A stretch of 34,202 bases of DNA, taken from Rhizoclosmatium globosum (taxonomy: Eukaryota > Chytridiomycota > Chytridiomycetes > Chytridiales > Chytriomycetaceae). Every line of letters begins with the position of its first letter. Position 1 is the stretch's first letter. A program made the translations under genes and the position numbers. The stretch is from positions 1 through 34,202 of the forward strand of contig MCGO01000317.1 in assembly GCA_002104985.1 (NCBI GenBank). The letters run 5' to 3'. Below are positions 1-10,402 of this stretch, one piece after another. A model generated the notes under the pieces. The model searched no databases, was not told the DNA's origin, and saw only the letters and a list, made by a program, of their open reading frames with translations.

Positions 1-1602
1 TAGTCGCCTGGTCCATTTTGATCTGCTCAATTTCCTCCTCGTGATCCTTTCGAAGTTCCGCACCGCGCCGTCTTAGCTCTTTAAACTTTTGCATCAACAC
101 AAACTTATGCTGCTGTTTCAGTTCTGAAAGTCTTCTTATGGTGCAAGACAATTCCACGGATACGATCTGTGCCAGACTCTACAAGCGCTTGGATTTCTTT
201 TTCTGCTTCTGTAAGCACTTGAGAGTCCTTATTAAATTCACTATTCATTTCAAGTTCTGTCTTCTCTTTCTTCTCCTCTTCTCCTTCTTCCTTCTCCAAC
301 GATTGATTGGATCCACCCGCCTTTGACGTACCCTCGCTTTGTTCGCTACCTTCCTCGTTTTCGTAGTCTTGGTCCCGAATGATTGGATGATCTGCAATTA
401 GTAACTATAATTTTATTAGTAAGCATGTAAACCCCTCCAACAAGTGTAAGATACCCGTTCTCGAGCTCGCGCCGCCATTCTTTGGGACTTTGCAAAATTA
501 CTGGCCTGTTTTCGTTGTGCTCGTTGAAGTGCCATTTTAATTGACATCTGCTTGTCCTGAAGATGACTCGCTTGTAGTTCATTCTTTTGACGATCTAGAG
601 CCGTTTCCATATCCGACTCAACGACTGATTGTCGTGCAATGAGGTCAAACTCCTCAATTCTTTGAGCGATCAATTTCTTCATACTCTTCCATGTTAAGGA
701 TATCAAGGTCATTTAGCTTTAAGCAATCATTAGTAAATATGACAAAGCAGGAACGACTTCATACTTCAGCCATTTGACGCGCCTTACAAAGCTGCATCTC
801 TCGGAGAAATTCGGACTCTGCTCGAAATATTAATATGGAGAAGATATCTCATATCCAACAAATACCTTTCTGCTGTCTCATGGAAACCTGTTGAGCCTGT
901 ATCTCGTTATCTCGGAGCAACCGCCTCAACTTATTCTTATCGTGGATTCCCTTCAACTCGACCGCCCGAATTGACTGACGGTATCAGCAAGCCTCTGCTG
1001 TGATTGTAGAAGCTCATTCCTGCAATTTGAGATCAAGTCAATTTCGCACGTTGAGAAGTGGGTTTCACCTTTCGGACGCCTGTCTATGCTCTAACCGAGC
1101 CAACCGAATTTGAAACGCGGCTCGTTTTTGACGAATCACGGATTTAAATGCTTTGTCAGCATCTCTAGCTCTTCTTGAAATCGAAGCAGTGATTTGATGG
1201 CGGTGATTTTATCAACCAACTTGCAGAGTTGTTCTTTACGATCCCAAGAGATTCTTACATCCTGGGCCTCAGCTGCTTGTCTAATGTCCACAGCTGTTTG
1301 TTCCACTAGTTGTGTTCGTAATCTGTGGCGAGTTTCTTCCAAGTTTGCAGAGTAGATTGTTGCTACGGTGATCCAGTTATTAAAAAACAATGGGAGGCTA
1401 GAGTATGAAAAAATCGTGAACCTTCTTCATCCGCAAGTTGAGCCAGAGCATGTTGAGCTTTCAATTTTGTTTCAGTGATATTCCTGGAGCGGCTAACTGC
1501 GTTTGTTTGGCTGAATTGAGAGAGTGAGGTGGCCGACACTCTACGGGGAGTTGAAGGCTCTGGAGAGATCTTTGGAGGCCCCGCTTTCCACTTCTCATGC
1601 AT
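1..1602 (-). CDS. Long coiled-coil protein, partial, with frame breaks
   Basis: Unrecognised gene whose 3' end lies beyond the left edge. The proposed start is the ATG at 1602 (MHEKWKAGPP), with an in-frame stop about 45 bp upstream. The first exon (1422-1602) is Ser/Pro-rich. A 59-bp GT-AG intron (1363-1421) joins it in phase to a charged, Leu-rich helical segment. Further introns are readable near 1020-1070, 820-865 and 720-765. Downstream text such as RQKRAAFQIRLARLEHRQ, KLRRLLRDNEIQAQQ, QRIEEFDLIARQ and RRLSELKQQHKF is typical coiled coil, but it lies in different frames. The frame changes near 1170, 975, 690 and 130 without a convincing intron at 690, where an AAA run is the likely site. 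The gene may be decayed or the assembly may carry indels. A flagellar or signalling role is possible but nothing in the sequence proves it. Confidence 0.5.
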
Positions 1603-2070
1603 TTGAGAATGCGGATCACTGGATCGAATGGTATAGTTGAGCTTTCACAGACGGAATTGTCATCTGTGACTGCGAAACACAACAATTGTCAACTTCCAAA
1701 TGGGGAGCACGTTGTGTTTATCTCTAAGTGAGTAAGAGTTCCAAGTCCGCTGCCGTCAGATCAACACTTACATGTATACATAACTGTGAGGTTCGGCTGT
1801 TCCTATCGCAAATCACGTCATCCAACACAAGTCTTCTATCATCTAGTCTATCATCCTCACTTGCTTTATTCAATAAAGAAGAACATTTAAACAACGAGGA
1901 TTATGTAAGAGGTACTTGAACTATGTAAGAGGTATGGAACGAAGTAGGCAGTGGGGGCTAATATAAACATAACTAAACAATCAGAAAGAAAAGAATGAGA
2001 TGAATGTGAATGCAGATCCGCAGGACTTATCAGCATGAACACACGCAGTCCCTTCAACCCTTCGGGTCAC
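1603..2070. other. Intergenic region, no gene seen
   Basis: This stretch lies between the start of the coiled-coil gene and the stop of the 2071-2298 gene, so it should hold the promoter of the first and the 3' UTR of the second, both on the minus strand. It is AT-rich. A 63-codon open frame on the plus strand (1728-1919) has serine-rich, low-information content and no splice or family support. No RNA gene or repeat was seen. Confidence 0.5.
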
Positions 2071-2298
2071 TTAGAATGCAAAAAGAGCGGCAACAGCGGC
2101 AGCAGCAGAGAAGGCAGCAACCTCTGGGGCACCGGAGTAGAGGTTGGTGTTTGGCTTAACTGGGGCTGGGACAACTGGAGTGGCAGCAGCGTAGCCAGTT
2201 GCAACGGCTGGGGCAGCAGCAACGGTGGTGGCATCGTAGTTCTGTGGCAAGGCACAGACGGTGGCAATAACGGCAGCAAGGAGGGCGAAGGCGTTCAT
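2071..2298 (-). CDS. Tiny Ala-rich secreted, possibly GPI-anchored protein (family member 1)
   Basis: A 75-residue single-exon protein. The N-terminus (MNAFALLAAVIATVCALPQ) reads as a signal peptide with cleavage expected around residues 16-18. The middle, about 35 residues, is Ala/Pro/Thr/Val-rich. After the motif NLYSGAP the C-terminus is a short stretch of Ala, Val and Phe ending at the stop with no charged tail, which suits a GPI-attachment signal with the omega site near Ser-Gly-Ala. Two other genes in the window (20051-20266 and 20866-21042) share the layout and the LYS[G/A]...F[S/G]AAA ending. The leader before the ATG is A/C-rich. No named family is recognised. A cell-wall or surface role is inferred from the signals. 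The antisense open frames across this gene are shadows of its Ala-rich codons. Confidence 0.75.
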   Translation of the reverse strand: MNAFALLAAVIATVCALPQNYDATTVAAAPAVATGYAAATPVVPAPVKPNTNLYSGAPEVAAFSAAAAVAALFAF

Positions 2299-2827
2299 CT
2301 TTGGTTGATTGATTGTTTAGTGCTGGCTGGCTGGAAGCGAGTGCTGTTTTTGATCTTTTTTTTCTGTTTGCTCCAGGCGCTTCCCTTTTGAATGGTTCGA
2401 CTCAAATTAAGGGGCCCACGACAAGATAAGGGACAATTAAGGGACAGTTAAAGAATGATCAAGGGGAAATAATATGAGAGGGATTGTCTTTCTTTGCGTT
2501 TCATTTCTTGTCGAGTACAGTGTTTACGTTGAAATCACTGGCGAAATGATCTTGCCAGTGTCTTATTGTCTCTTGGCACCAGCAATTAAAGTAACGCACT
2601 TGACGCGAAATACTTAAAAGCTTATCAAACGGGATTTAAGAAACCGCGTATGCAACAATATCACAACATCAAGTCCGCTCCATCCGCTCCGTATTACAAA
2701 TCCCCCATTCTCCTCTCAATTACTTGAAAACAGAAAATTCAAGAACGAATAAGTCTATTAAAATCCACAAACAAACCCTGGAAACCAAAATCAAATATAA
2801 GACTATCCCCTTATTCAACACGTCACA
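2299..2827. other. Intergenic region, promoter of 2071 gene and 3' UTR of arrestin gene
   Basis: Both flanking genes are on the minus strand, so the left part should contain the promoter and 5' leader of the tiny Ala-rich protein and the right part the 3' UTR of the arrestin-like gene. An AATAAG-type sequence sits just downstream of that gene's stop (minus strand, near 2810). No clear TATA box, coding frame or repeat was seen. Confidence 0.5.
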
Positions 2828-5714
2828 TCACTTCCGATCTTCCCAAACTTCCGGCGCCGCCTGACTATAGCACAAATGACATCGTTCTCCTTCAATCCAA
2901 GTACTCGCAATCCGCTTGTGTCCGACGCCGATATGTGCTGCTGGCGGCATATCAATCCCTCCACTCGCACCAACCGGTTTATAAGACCCTAACATTTCCT
3001 TTGTCAACAAATGTCTTGTTTCATGTTTACAGAGGTACTTCCAATCGCTAGGGACTTCGACTTGATGGCTCTGTTTTTTGATTGTGTCAGTCCGCCCGTA
3101 AATTGGTTTGTCAAGAGTCAAGAGGGCTCAAAAAAAATTTAAGGGGGAGGGGGAAAAGGGTGAAAGAGTGGATGAAATGTACGTACGAGACTGCGGTTGA
3201 ACCATTTTCCGAGGATTCTACCTTCTTCGATCGTTGCGTTGAGTTCTGGGCAGAGACAGTGGAGTGGGACGAAACCCTTTTCCCTTGTAGTCAAATTGTG
3301 CCCTTTTGCCCATCCATCAACATAAGATACGCTATATAGCAATAGATGGTTAAAAAACAGATATGGCGGGGAGTCGGAAAAATCTTCGCACCTGACTTCG
3401 ACGATATCTCCTTTCGATAGCTTAATTTCATCGTCCTTGAGCTTCTCAAGGTATGGATAAATAACCTTGTATGTTCCAGCGAAATCGTCCAGAGGCAAGA
3501 ACCGGCCCATCTCATCAATTCCATGCTCCAACTCCTTTTCCATTTGATCCTCACGGTTACCCACTTGTTCAAAACGCCTTGAATCGATTGCAAAGTCTTC
3601 TTGCATTGAGTCGATCCTTGATGGGTGTGAAAACCCTGTTGGTTTTGGTGTTCCCCTTGGCTGTTCCAGAGTTGCAGGAGACGCACACGCAGGATCCTCC
3701 TCCTCCATCATTTCTTCTTCATCGTCTTCTTGAGACAACACAGGATCCTCCACTTTGCTAACAACAGCCCGAACATCCAAAGAAGAAGAAGAAGCCGAAG
3801 CCTGCAACTTTCTCTTCCCAGCACTCATAGGAACATCCTCCGAAACCGCCGCATTCATCGCCATAACATCCACATCCTCCGTCCCAGCCTTCATAGCATC
3901 CTCCGCCATCTTCTTCAACTCCTCAGCAGTATACTTTGGATGCTTCGACGCCGGCCCCGGTTTCCCCAACATCGTAAGCGCAGAATTGAAAAACGCCGAC
4001 GCCCGCTTTTGGAGGGGACTGAAACTCTCCGTGATATTCGCAGACGTTAATGCAGCTGCTAAGGTCGATGACGTTGACGACGTCGCGGACTCGTATACAG
4101 GTGCAACGCCTTTCACAACCGTCTCTCGGTCGCCGGACTCGACTATCGCGGCGACAGCTTGACCGACCCTCCATCCACGGGGTACGCGTGGTATGCCCCA
4201 TGTATGGATGTTTGTTCCCTTGGAAACTAATACGATTGGGATGTCGACCACCGCGGTGTCGAGGTTACTAACACGCACGGCGGAGATGGGTTGCGCGGAT
4301 CGGAGCTCTGCAGCCGTGTTATGGAGGTTTGCAAGACGGACGGAGATGCGTAGCATGTGGATGATTTCGATTGGGAGTTTGTTTTGGGGTGTGTCTGGGA
4401 CGGAGGGGCATGGTATTGTGTCTGGGATTGAAAAGTAGAATCGGCGGGGTTGAGGGGTTGCGTCTGCGTATGTGTCGTCTGGGTTGGAGGCGGCGTCCCA
4501 GTCAAATGTTTCTGTGTGAAGACGAACTGCGATGGCTGAGGATGGAGGATGTTGGTGATCGGGGACAGTTGGGGGAATGTGGAAATGGATGTGAGTGATG
4601 AGGGAGGCAGAGACGGAGTGGACCTTGGTGTCGACTGAAAGAGGAGGTTTTGGTTTGATAGCCATTGTGAATGGAATCTATAAGTCGATCAGTAATATAT
4701 TCAAATAACAAGCTAGGTAGAGTATTTTCCCAATACTCGTTATTGAATTTATCCAATGCCGCTTTCAACTTACGGAATCGCCAATGTAGTGATGCAGTCG
4801 AGGCATGTCAAGCTCATAGAGAACAGTGTCATTGTCAAATACTGGACGAACATCAACGGGAGGGGTGAGAGTTCGCAAAATCGGATCAAGGGGATCATAT
4901 CGGGGATAAGAAAATGGAGAGATACGCGCTGCATCCAACAAAACAGAAGCGGGTACTGACAAACGAGCCGCATTTGAAAAATTGAGAGGACGAGGTTGGT
5001 TCCTCTAAAAAACCGGGTTTCAGTCACAGTGGCGTAACAAGGCCGATACACCCACCAAGACGGCTGCACGAAGGCCCGATGGAGCCATTACAGTCAGAGG
5101 CATTTCAAACACTTTCTCTTCACTGCCATTTTCAACGCTGATGCAACTTGCTGTTATGATGAGTTTGTATGTACATGATGCCCGCATCGGCACAGGAACT
5201 TGCAAGTGGTCGTTTCCAGTCTTTATGGGAGTAACAAGTGTAGGAGGAGCACTGACAGGAATAGCAATGCTTCCAGGCATGCCATGTTCTGGTGTCAAGT
5301 TTATGTCAGTGACTCCAACACATGGTCCATTCCAGGAACGCACCTCCTCTCAGTAAAGTTCCTTCATAAATGCCTTGAGAGACTGAGCAAACAATCTTTG
5401 TGGCTTCCAGGTTGCTAACGTCATAGATTGATTGGGTTAATTGAATTGCAATGCCAACTTTGAAGCAGAGTACCGTACCCTTCCATAATCGGCGTTACCG
5501 TATCGCCAGTCTCCGGATCTAGTTTAGGAATCTTTGGTTTCCAAGTGCAGTTCCATTCGCCCTTGACAGCCAGGGACACTTTGAGGTTTCTGACAGCATT
5601 TGCCAGGCCGACGTAGATGTGGCCCTTGACAATGTTACCAGCCTCGGCAATGACGGCCGGGTCCTTTGCAGCGTGGCCGTCCTGGACAAAGAGCACCGAT
5701 TTGATCAGGGACAT
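2828..5714 (-). CDS. Arrestin-like protein with an SH3 domain
   Basis: Six exons read from splice sites: 5479-5714, 5056-5414, 4774-5004, 3392-4677, 3183-3331 and 2828-3126, giving about 852 residues. The N-terminus (GDxVKGHIYVGLANAVRNLKV-like) and the following beta-rich exons up to about residue 460 resemble an arrestin N- and C-domain. Arrestin-like proteins act as cargo adaptors, often for ubiquitin ligases or endocytosis. After an acidic Ser-rich linker comes a clear SH3 domain at about residues 675-735 (YKVIYPYLEKLKDDEIKLSKGD, then DGWAKGHN, then KGFVPLHCL), split by the intron 3332-3391. Near 5340 the frame shifts by one base between LLRGG and RSWNGPC; an alternative splice could also explain this. 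The last exon (CHLCYSQAAPEVWEDRK end) is joined to the rest by inference; it could be a separate reading. The start ATG is 61 bp from the divergent 5776 gene. Confidence 0.65.
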
Positions 5715-5775
5715 TTGAACAGTTCTACTTTCTTTCGAATGTTCTTTATTTAGATTTCAATAAATAACCCAACAA
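5715..5775. promoter_or_regulatory. 61-bp divergent promoter
   Basis: Only 61 bp separate the ATG of the arrestin-like gene (minus, 5714) from the ATG of the small membrane protein gene (plus, 5776). Any core promoter elements and both 5' leaders must fit here or overlap the coding regions. The stretch is AT-rich, with a TTTATTTAG/AATAAATAA core near 5746-5768. The bidirectional role is inferred from gene arrangement. Confidence 0.55.
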
Positions 5776-6124
5776 ATGTTCTCAAGTCGCATCCTTCGAG
5801 CCGCAGCACCCGTCGCCGCCTCGTCCGCCACGGCAAATGCGAATTTGTCAACACGCGAACTTCTGCTTCGATTGGAGGCGGCACAGATTCGCGAGGAACG
5901 ACAGCGGAAGTTATTTGCGCTCGGCCTGTTTTTGGCGGCGGCGATGACCTCGTTTATGTGCGTGTTTATTAATTGATTGGTTGCGCTTTATTAATTGGAC
6001 TTGTTCATTGGACTGAAGGGGGTACAACGTGGAGACTATCAGACGGGACCTCAACGATCACATGCGCATCACAGACGAACGCATCGAGAAGCTTGAACAA
6101 CAACTGCGATCAAAGAAGCAATAA
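5776..6124 (+). CDS. Small membrane protein, probably mitochondrial (95 aa)
   Basis: Two exons, 5776-5957 and 6019-6124, joined across a 61-bp GT-AG intron; 95 residues. The N-terminus (MFSSRILRAAAPVAASSATA) is rich in Arg, Ala and Ser without acidic residues, as in a mitochondrial presequence. A Leu/Arg/Glu helix follows (RELLLRLEAAQIREERQRK), then one hydrophobic segment at about residues 46-60 (LFALGLFLAAAMTSF). After the splice comes a charged amphipathic helix (VETIRRDLNDHMRITDERIEKLEQQ) to the end. The layout, presequence plus one membrane span plus coiled coil, is typical of small inner-membrane assembly or subunit proteins, but no family is recognised. Confidence 0.7.
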
Positions 6125-6241
6125 ACTGTGCTTTCCCAGCCACATTCATTGGGCAACTGGTCTTGCCAATCCTTTTTTACTCCTTCCACTGTCAATCTCT
6201 GACACATTCTCCAACTTCAACTTTGACATCAGATCAAACAA

Positions 6242-9200
6242 ATGGACTTGAGGGGAAAGTATGGCCAGCTACAGCCTCCTCCTTCTGAAATAACTTCCTC
6301 CTTCGCTCCTTTACCCTCGCCAAAGGTAAAACTAGTCCAACGCGCTCGCTCGCCCAGCGTCAATCCTCAAACGCGATCGAGGAAACCTTCTGCTGAACCG
6401 TCCAAAGAAGCGTCCACTCTTCCTGCTTCGCCGATGCTTCCATCCAGGAAGAAGTTTGTGGTACATCCCGTAACTTATGATCCAACTCGGCCCGTCCAAG
6501 TTCATGATACCGGTTCTCATCAAAATCCTCCATCTCCGACTTCAAATAAATCTGCAGCTTTCGTTGCACCTTCCCATTCCCCTGCGGCCTCTTGTTTCGC
6601 CAAGAATCCGGATTCTGATCAAGATACGGCCAACAATGATAATGATGATGACGAAGATGATACTGGAAGCGAGTTTGAAGAGGAACGGTACATGCAAATG
6701 TTGCAGCAGTATGCAGAACTCTCCGGAATCTCATTCAGCACTGGTTTTCTCACTGAATTTGAGGACACAGTGTTTGGAACAAATCCCACACCATCCAGCC
6801 AGGAATCTTCTTCATCATCGAATCAGACTCTTGAAGATGAAATGGATGGTATGTCGGCTATGCAATGCCATGTCTTCTAAATCACATAACACTCAGATCT
6901 GCCATTCCACAAAAGCAGGCTACCCAAAGACTATAAACCGAATGTGGTGAATCCACGTCCTCTTATGGACGTGGACAGTGGACCAGCAATCCCTCACTGG
7001 CCTCCTTTTATTACAGGAATATTACCACCTCCAGAACTCGTCAAAGCTGGGTTACTTCAAAAGGAGCCTTTTTATGTGCCTCCACCTGTGCCCACGTCAT
7101 CATCAGCACCTTTACCATCAGCAGAACCTTTCATTCCAATAACAGTTTTCGAATCAAGTTACTCACCATACCAAGATCCTCCTCGTTCAACTCCACCGCC
7201 GCCATCGTCGTCGACTCCCCCATCCCCACAACTTTCGGTCTTGCACGACTCTCAAGCATCTCATCCAACCGGCACACCCCACTTCAATATTCCACAACTC
7301 TATTTTGAATCACGATTCGAATGCGGCAACCTTGGTAAGGCGATTCGTAGAGGACCCACACAATATGAACTGCACTGCAGAAATGATGTCAACACAGCTG
7401 GACACACGCAATGGTACTTTTTTCAAGTCAAAGGGCTCATTACACGCAACGAAGCAACCTACGAAGACATCGTATACCGCTTCGACATCGTAAACATGAG
7501 CAAACCAAAAACTCTATACACGCAAGGACTTCGACCACTTATGTACTCTGAAAAACGCGCAGACACCGACGGAATCGGTTGGTTCCGTTGTGGAAACGAC
7601 ATTCAATACCACGAAACCCCAGCTGACCTCTTCACCAACGACGAACCACCATCAGACCCACAACAACCACCACTTCCCCCGAAATACACACTCAGCTTCA
7701 TGTTCAAGGCCATACACCAAAACGATACTGTCTATTTCGCACATTGCTATCCATATTCTTACACAACCCTCCAAACCGACCTCCAATCCATGAAAACAGA
7801 TCCCCTCCGTGCACCCCTCTTTCGACACTCTATCCTCGCCAAATCCGTCGCAGGAAACAACATTGACTTGCTGACGATAACGAAACCTGTAACGTGTCCG
7901 GAAGACCTTGTATCCCGAAAAGGCGTGATATTAAGTGCACGTGTTCATCCGGGGGAGACGAATGCGAGTTGGATGATGCGTGGGTTGTTGCTTTGGTTGA
8001 CGGGAGCGAGCTGTGAGGCTGAGGAGGTTAGGAGGCGGTTTGTTGTGAAGGTTGTGCCAATGATTAATCCTGATGGTGTTATTGTGGGAAATGTGAGGTT
8101 TTAATCTCGTTTTCTTATTTACTAATCTGTTGTGATAGTATCGATGTAACTTGACTGGATATGATTTGAATCGGCAGTGGATGAGTACAAAGAAGCCAAG
8201 TGCTGGTAAAGCGATTCCAGAGGTGTGTGCGATGGTTGGATTGTTGGAAAGGAGTGTAGCAAGTCGAGAGGTGGTGTTTTTTTGTGACTTTCATGGGCAT
8301 AACCGCAAGAATGGAATCTTTATGTATGGATGCGAGAGTGAAGGTAACGATGGAGCTACTGCTGGAGGGTCAGGGAAAAAATCTAGGAAAACTTCAGGGA
8401 AACCGAAACCGCCTTCAGCGAGTGCACGACGGATGTCGTTTACGACTGCACCAACACCACAACAACTGACGAAAAAACGAGCTTGTACGCCAACCACAAT
8501 TCGTCTTCCTCGTTCAACCACGTCCGCCAGTTCCCAGGATACACTCACAAACCCTTCCACACCACCAGCAACCACAACATCAACAAACACATCGACAACA
8601 ACAGAACCAGACACCACAATCCTCCCCCCTCTCCCTCCACCCCCACCACCCCCACCACCTCAACCAAAACCCACCCCCAAATACTCAGAACGCGTCTTCC
8701 CATACCTCCTCTCCCTCTCCACCCCAACCCTCTTCCACTTCCGCCGCTGCCACTTCCACATGCCCGCCTCAAAACGCGGAACAGCACGCATATCCGTACA
8801 CAGACGCTTCAACATCGCACACAGCTACACCCTCGAGTCGTCCTTCCTCGGGTCCCAAGGCGCGCACTTCTCGACGCGGGATCTGGAGAAGATGGGGGAG
8901 GGTGTTGGGGGTGCGTTGTACGACGGGTTTTGTGTTGAGGGTGGGTGGGAGCGGGTGTATGGGGTTGTTGTGAGGGGGGTGGAGGGGGGTGAGGTTGGGA
9001 TGGTTGCGGAGAGTAGTGAGAGTGGGGAGACGACTAGTGATGATGAGGTTTTGAGGGCTGTTGAGAAGAGGCGGAGGGCTGTGGGTAGTGGAAGGGGTGG
9101 TGGTGGGGTTGGAGGGAATGGAAAGGGTGGGTTGGATAAAGGGGTTGTGGTGGGGAAGAAGGAGGAGAGGCCAAGGTATAATAATCGGCCTGTTCCGGTT

Positions 9201-10044
9201 ACGCCGCCTGTTGCGCCGATTGTTTCTGGTGGGCGAATCGGAAGTGGGTTTAAGGGAAGGGGTAGCGTTGTGGTAAGTTCCTAGTTTTCGTTGGTGCAAC
9301 TGTGAAACTCAAGTATTGAGACTGTAGGGCAAGGAGGCCATAACTATGTCGAAAGTTAAAGTTGTTGAGAAAACCACAACAGTGTCGCCTTTTAAATCTG
9401 TAAGCTTGGTTGTTTTGCGTTCACAGTTTCGGACTCAATAGTTTCCTACTAAATAGGATACTCCGTCTCTAAAACATATTGCTAAACAGCAATCTAAAGA
9501 GAGTGCCGCGTTGGTTCAAGACTTGAAATCTGTAGCAGCGCAGGCTATAGCAACTTCCAACACGAGACATCAAACTCAAAACCACAACAAACTCTCTACA
9601 GTTTCCCAGCCAGCTTCCCGACTATCTGGTTCTTTCAAAATTAAGTCGCTGGCACCTGGAGTGTTTTACAAACCAATCAGCAACCAGCACCACAATACTG
9701 TCTCTGCCGTACAGGAGGGATCCACGACCACAGTAACGTCCAAAACCATGAACGTTGGATGGATAGATGAAAAAGGAAATCGAATCAAAGATACGAGCGC
9801 GACACAAAAAGTGGTTCATACATTGAGTTTGAAAGAAGGAGGCAGTCAAGAGAAAATGAGCATTGGAAAAGTAGACAGTACAACGGGTGGACCCAAAAAG
9901 AGCTTCAATTTAAAAGCGTCACGACCAGTGAGCACTAGTGCACGGAGTTCAATTGTTGGTGCAACTGCACAGCCTCAACAGTTGGGGTTTGTCCCTGGTG
10001 ATGTAATTGTGATGCCCCGTGCACCTCTATTAATGGAAAAATAA
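6242..10044 (+). CDS. Cytosolic carboxypeptidase (tubulin deglutamylase), CCP2/AGBL2-like
   Basis: Five exons (6242-6848, 6897-8092, 8139-9272, 9328-9399, 9457-10044) add to 1198 codons with no frame break. M14 cytosolic carboxypeptidases remove glutamate side chains from tubulin, mainly on axonemal microtubules. The CCP N-domain starts near residue 330 (LYFESRFECGNLGKAIR). The catalytic domain has the zinc motif HPGETNAS at about residue 552, NPDGVIVGNYRCNLTGYDLN spanning the 8093-8138 intron, the third zinc ligand in DFHGHNRK (about 650), and the catalytic Glu in SYTLESSF (about 831). The wording is closest to CCP2/CCP3. A roughly 115-residue Ser/Thr/Pro insert with a long proline run interrupts the catalytic domain between FMYGCESE and SERVFPYLL. 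The N-terminal 200 residues and the C-terminal 320 are low-complexity. In a fungus this implies a flagellated stage. Confidence 0.93.
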
Positions 10045-10048
10045 TAAA
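10043..10048 (+). terminator. AATAAA polyadenylation signal of the carboxypeptidase gene
   Basis: AATAAA overlaps the stop codon of the carboxypeptidase gene (TAA at 10042-10044). The position is right for a very short 3' UTR. It is the nearest canonical signal to the stop. Confidence 0.5.
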
Positions 10049-10402
10049 GGTTCTATTAATGTTCTTGGTTTGGTGGTGACGTCGGATGAGCAAGTATGGA
10101 AGTGAGTGAGTAAGGGTGACTGAATCAAGAAACAAGAAGCACAAAAAAAACAAACAGCGTGGAAATTATGTGATTATGGTGCAGCGTGCCGAATGGTGCG
10201 ATCGAGTAGGGTTTTTGCGTCATGGGGCAGTGGCACGGGGACTTTGTTGATTTTTCGTTGTTGCACGGGATTTTGAGGCAATGATGCAATTCCCGTGCGT
10301 CATTTGGCAACCCAAAATGAGGCATTGGCGCTGTCCTCCAGAATCAGCCCCAAAACCGCTTCTCTTTCTTCATCGACTCGTTTGCTCGTTGAAGCACCTT
10401 TG

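Noticed and set aside
1728..1919. 63-codon plus-strand frame
   Set aside because: Ser/Leu-rich, no family features or splice support, in the expected promoter region of the coiled-coil gene.
2035..2391. 118-codon plus-strand open frame over the tiny Ala-rich gene
   Set aside because: It is the antisense of Ala-rich codons (giving Gly/Ser/Trp-rich text) and has no signal or family features; the minus-strand frame has a signal peptide and paralogues.
10295..10402. N-terminal extension of the GGCT-like protein
   Set aside because: The frame is open but begins with GTG; the first ATG in frame is 10403.
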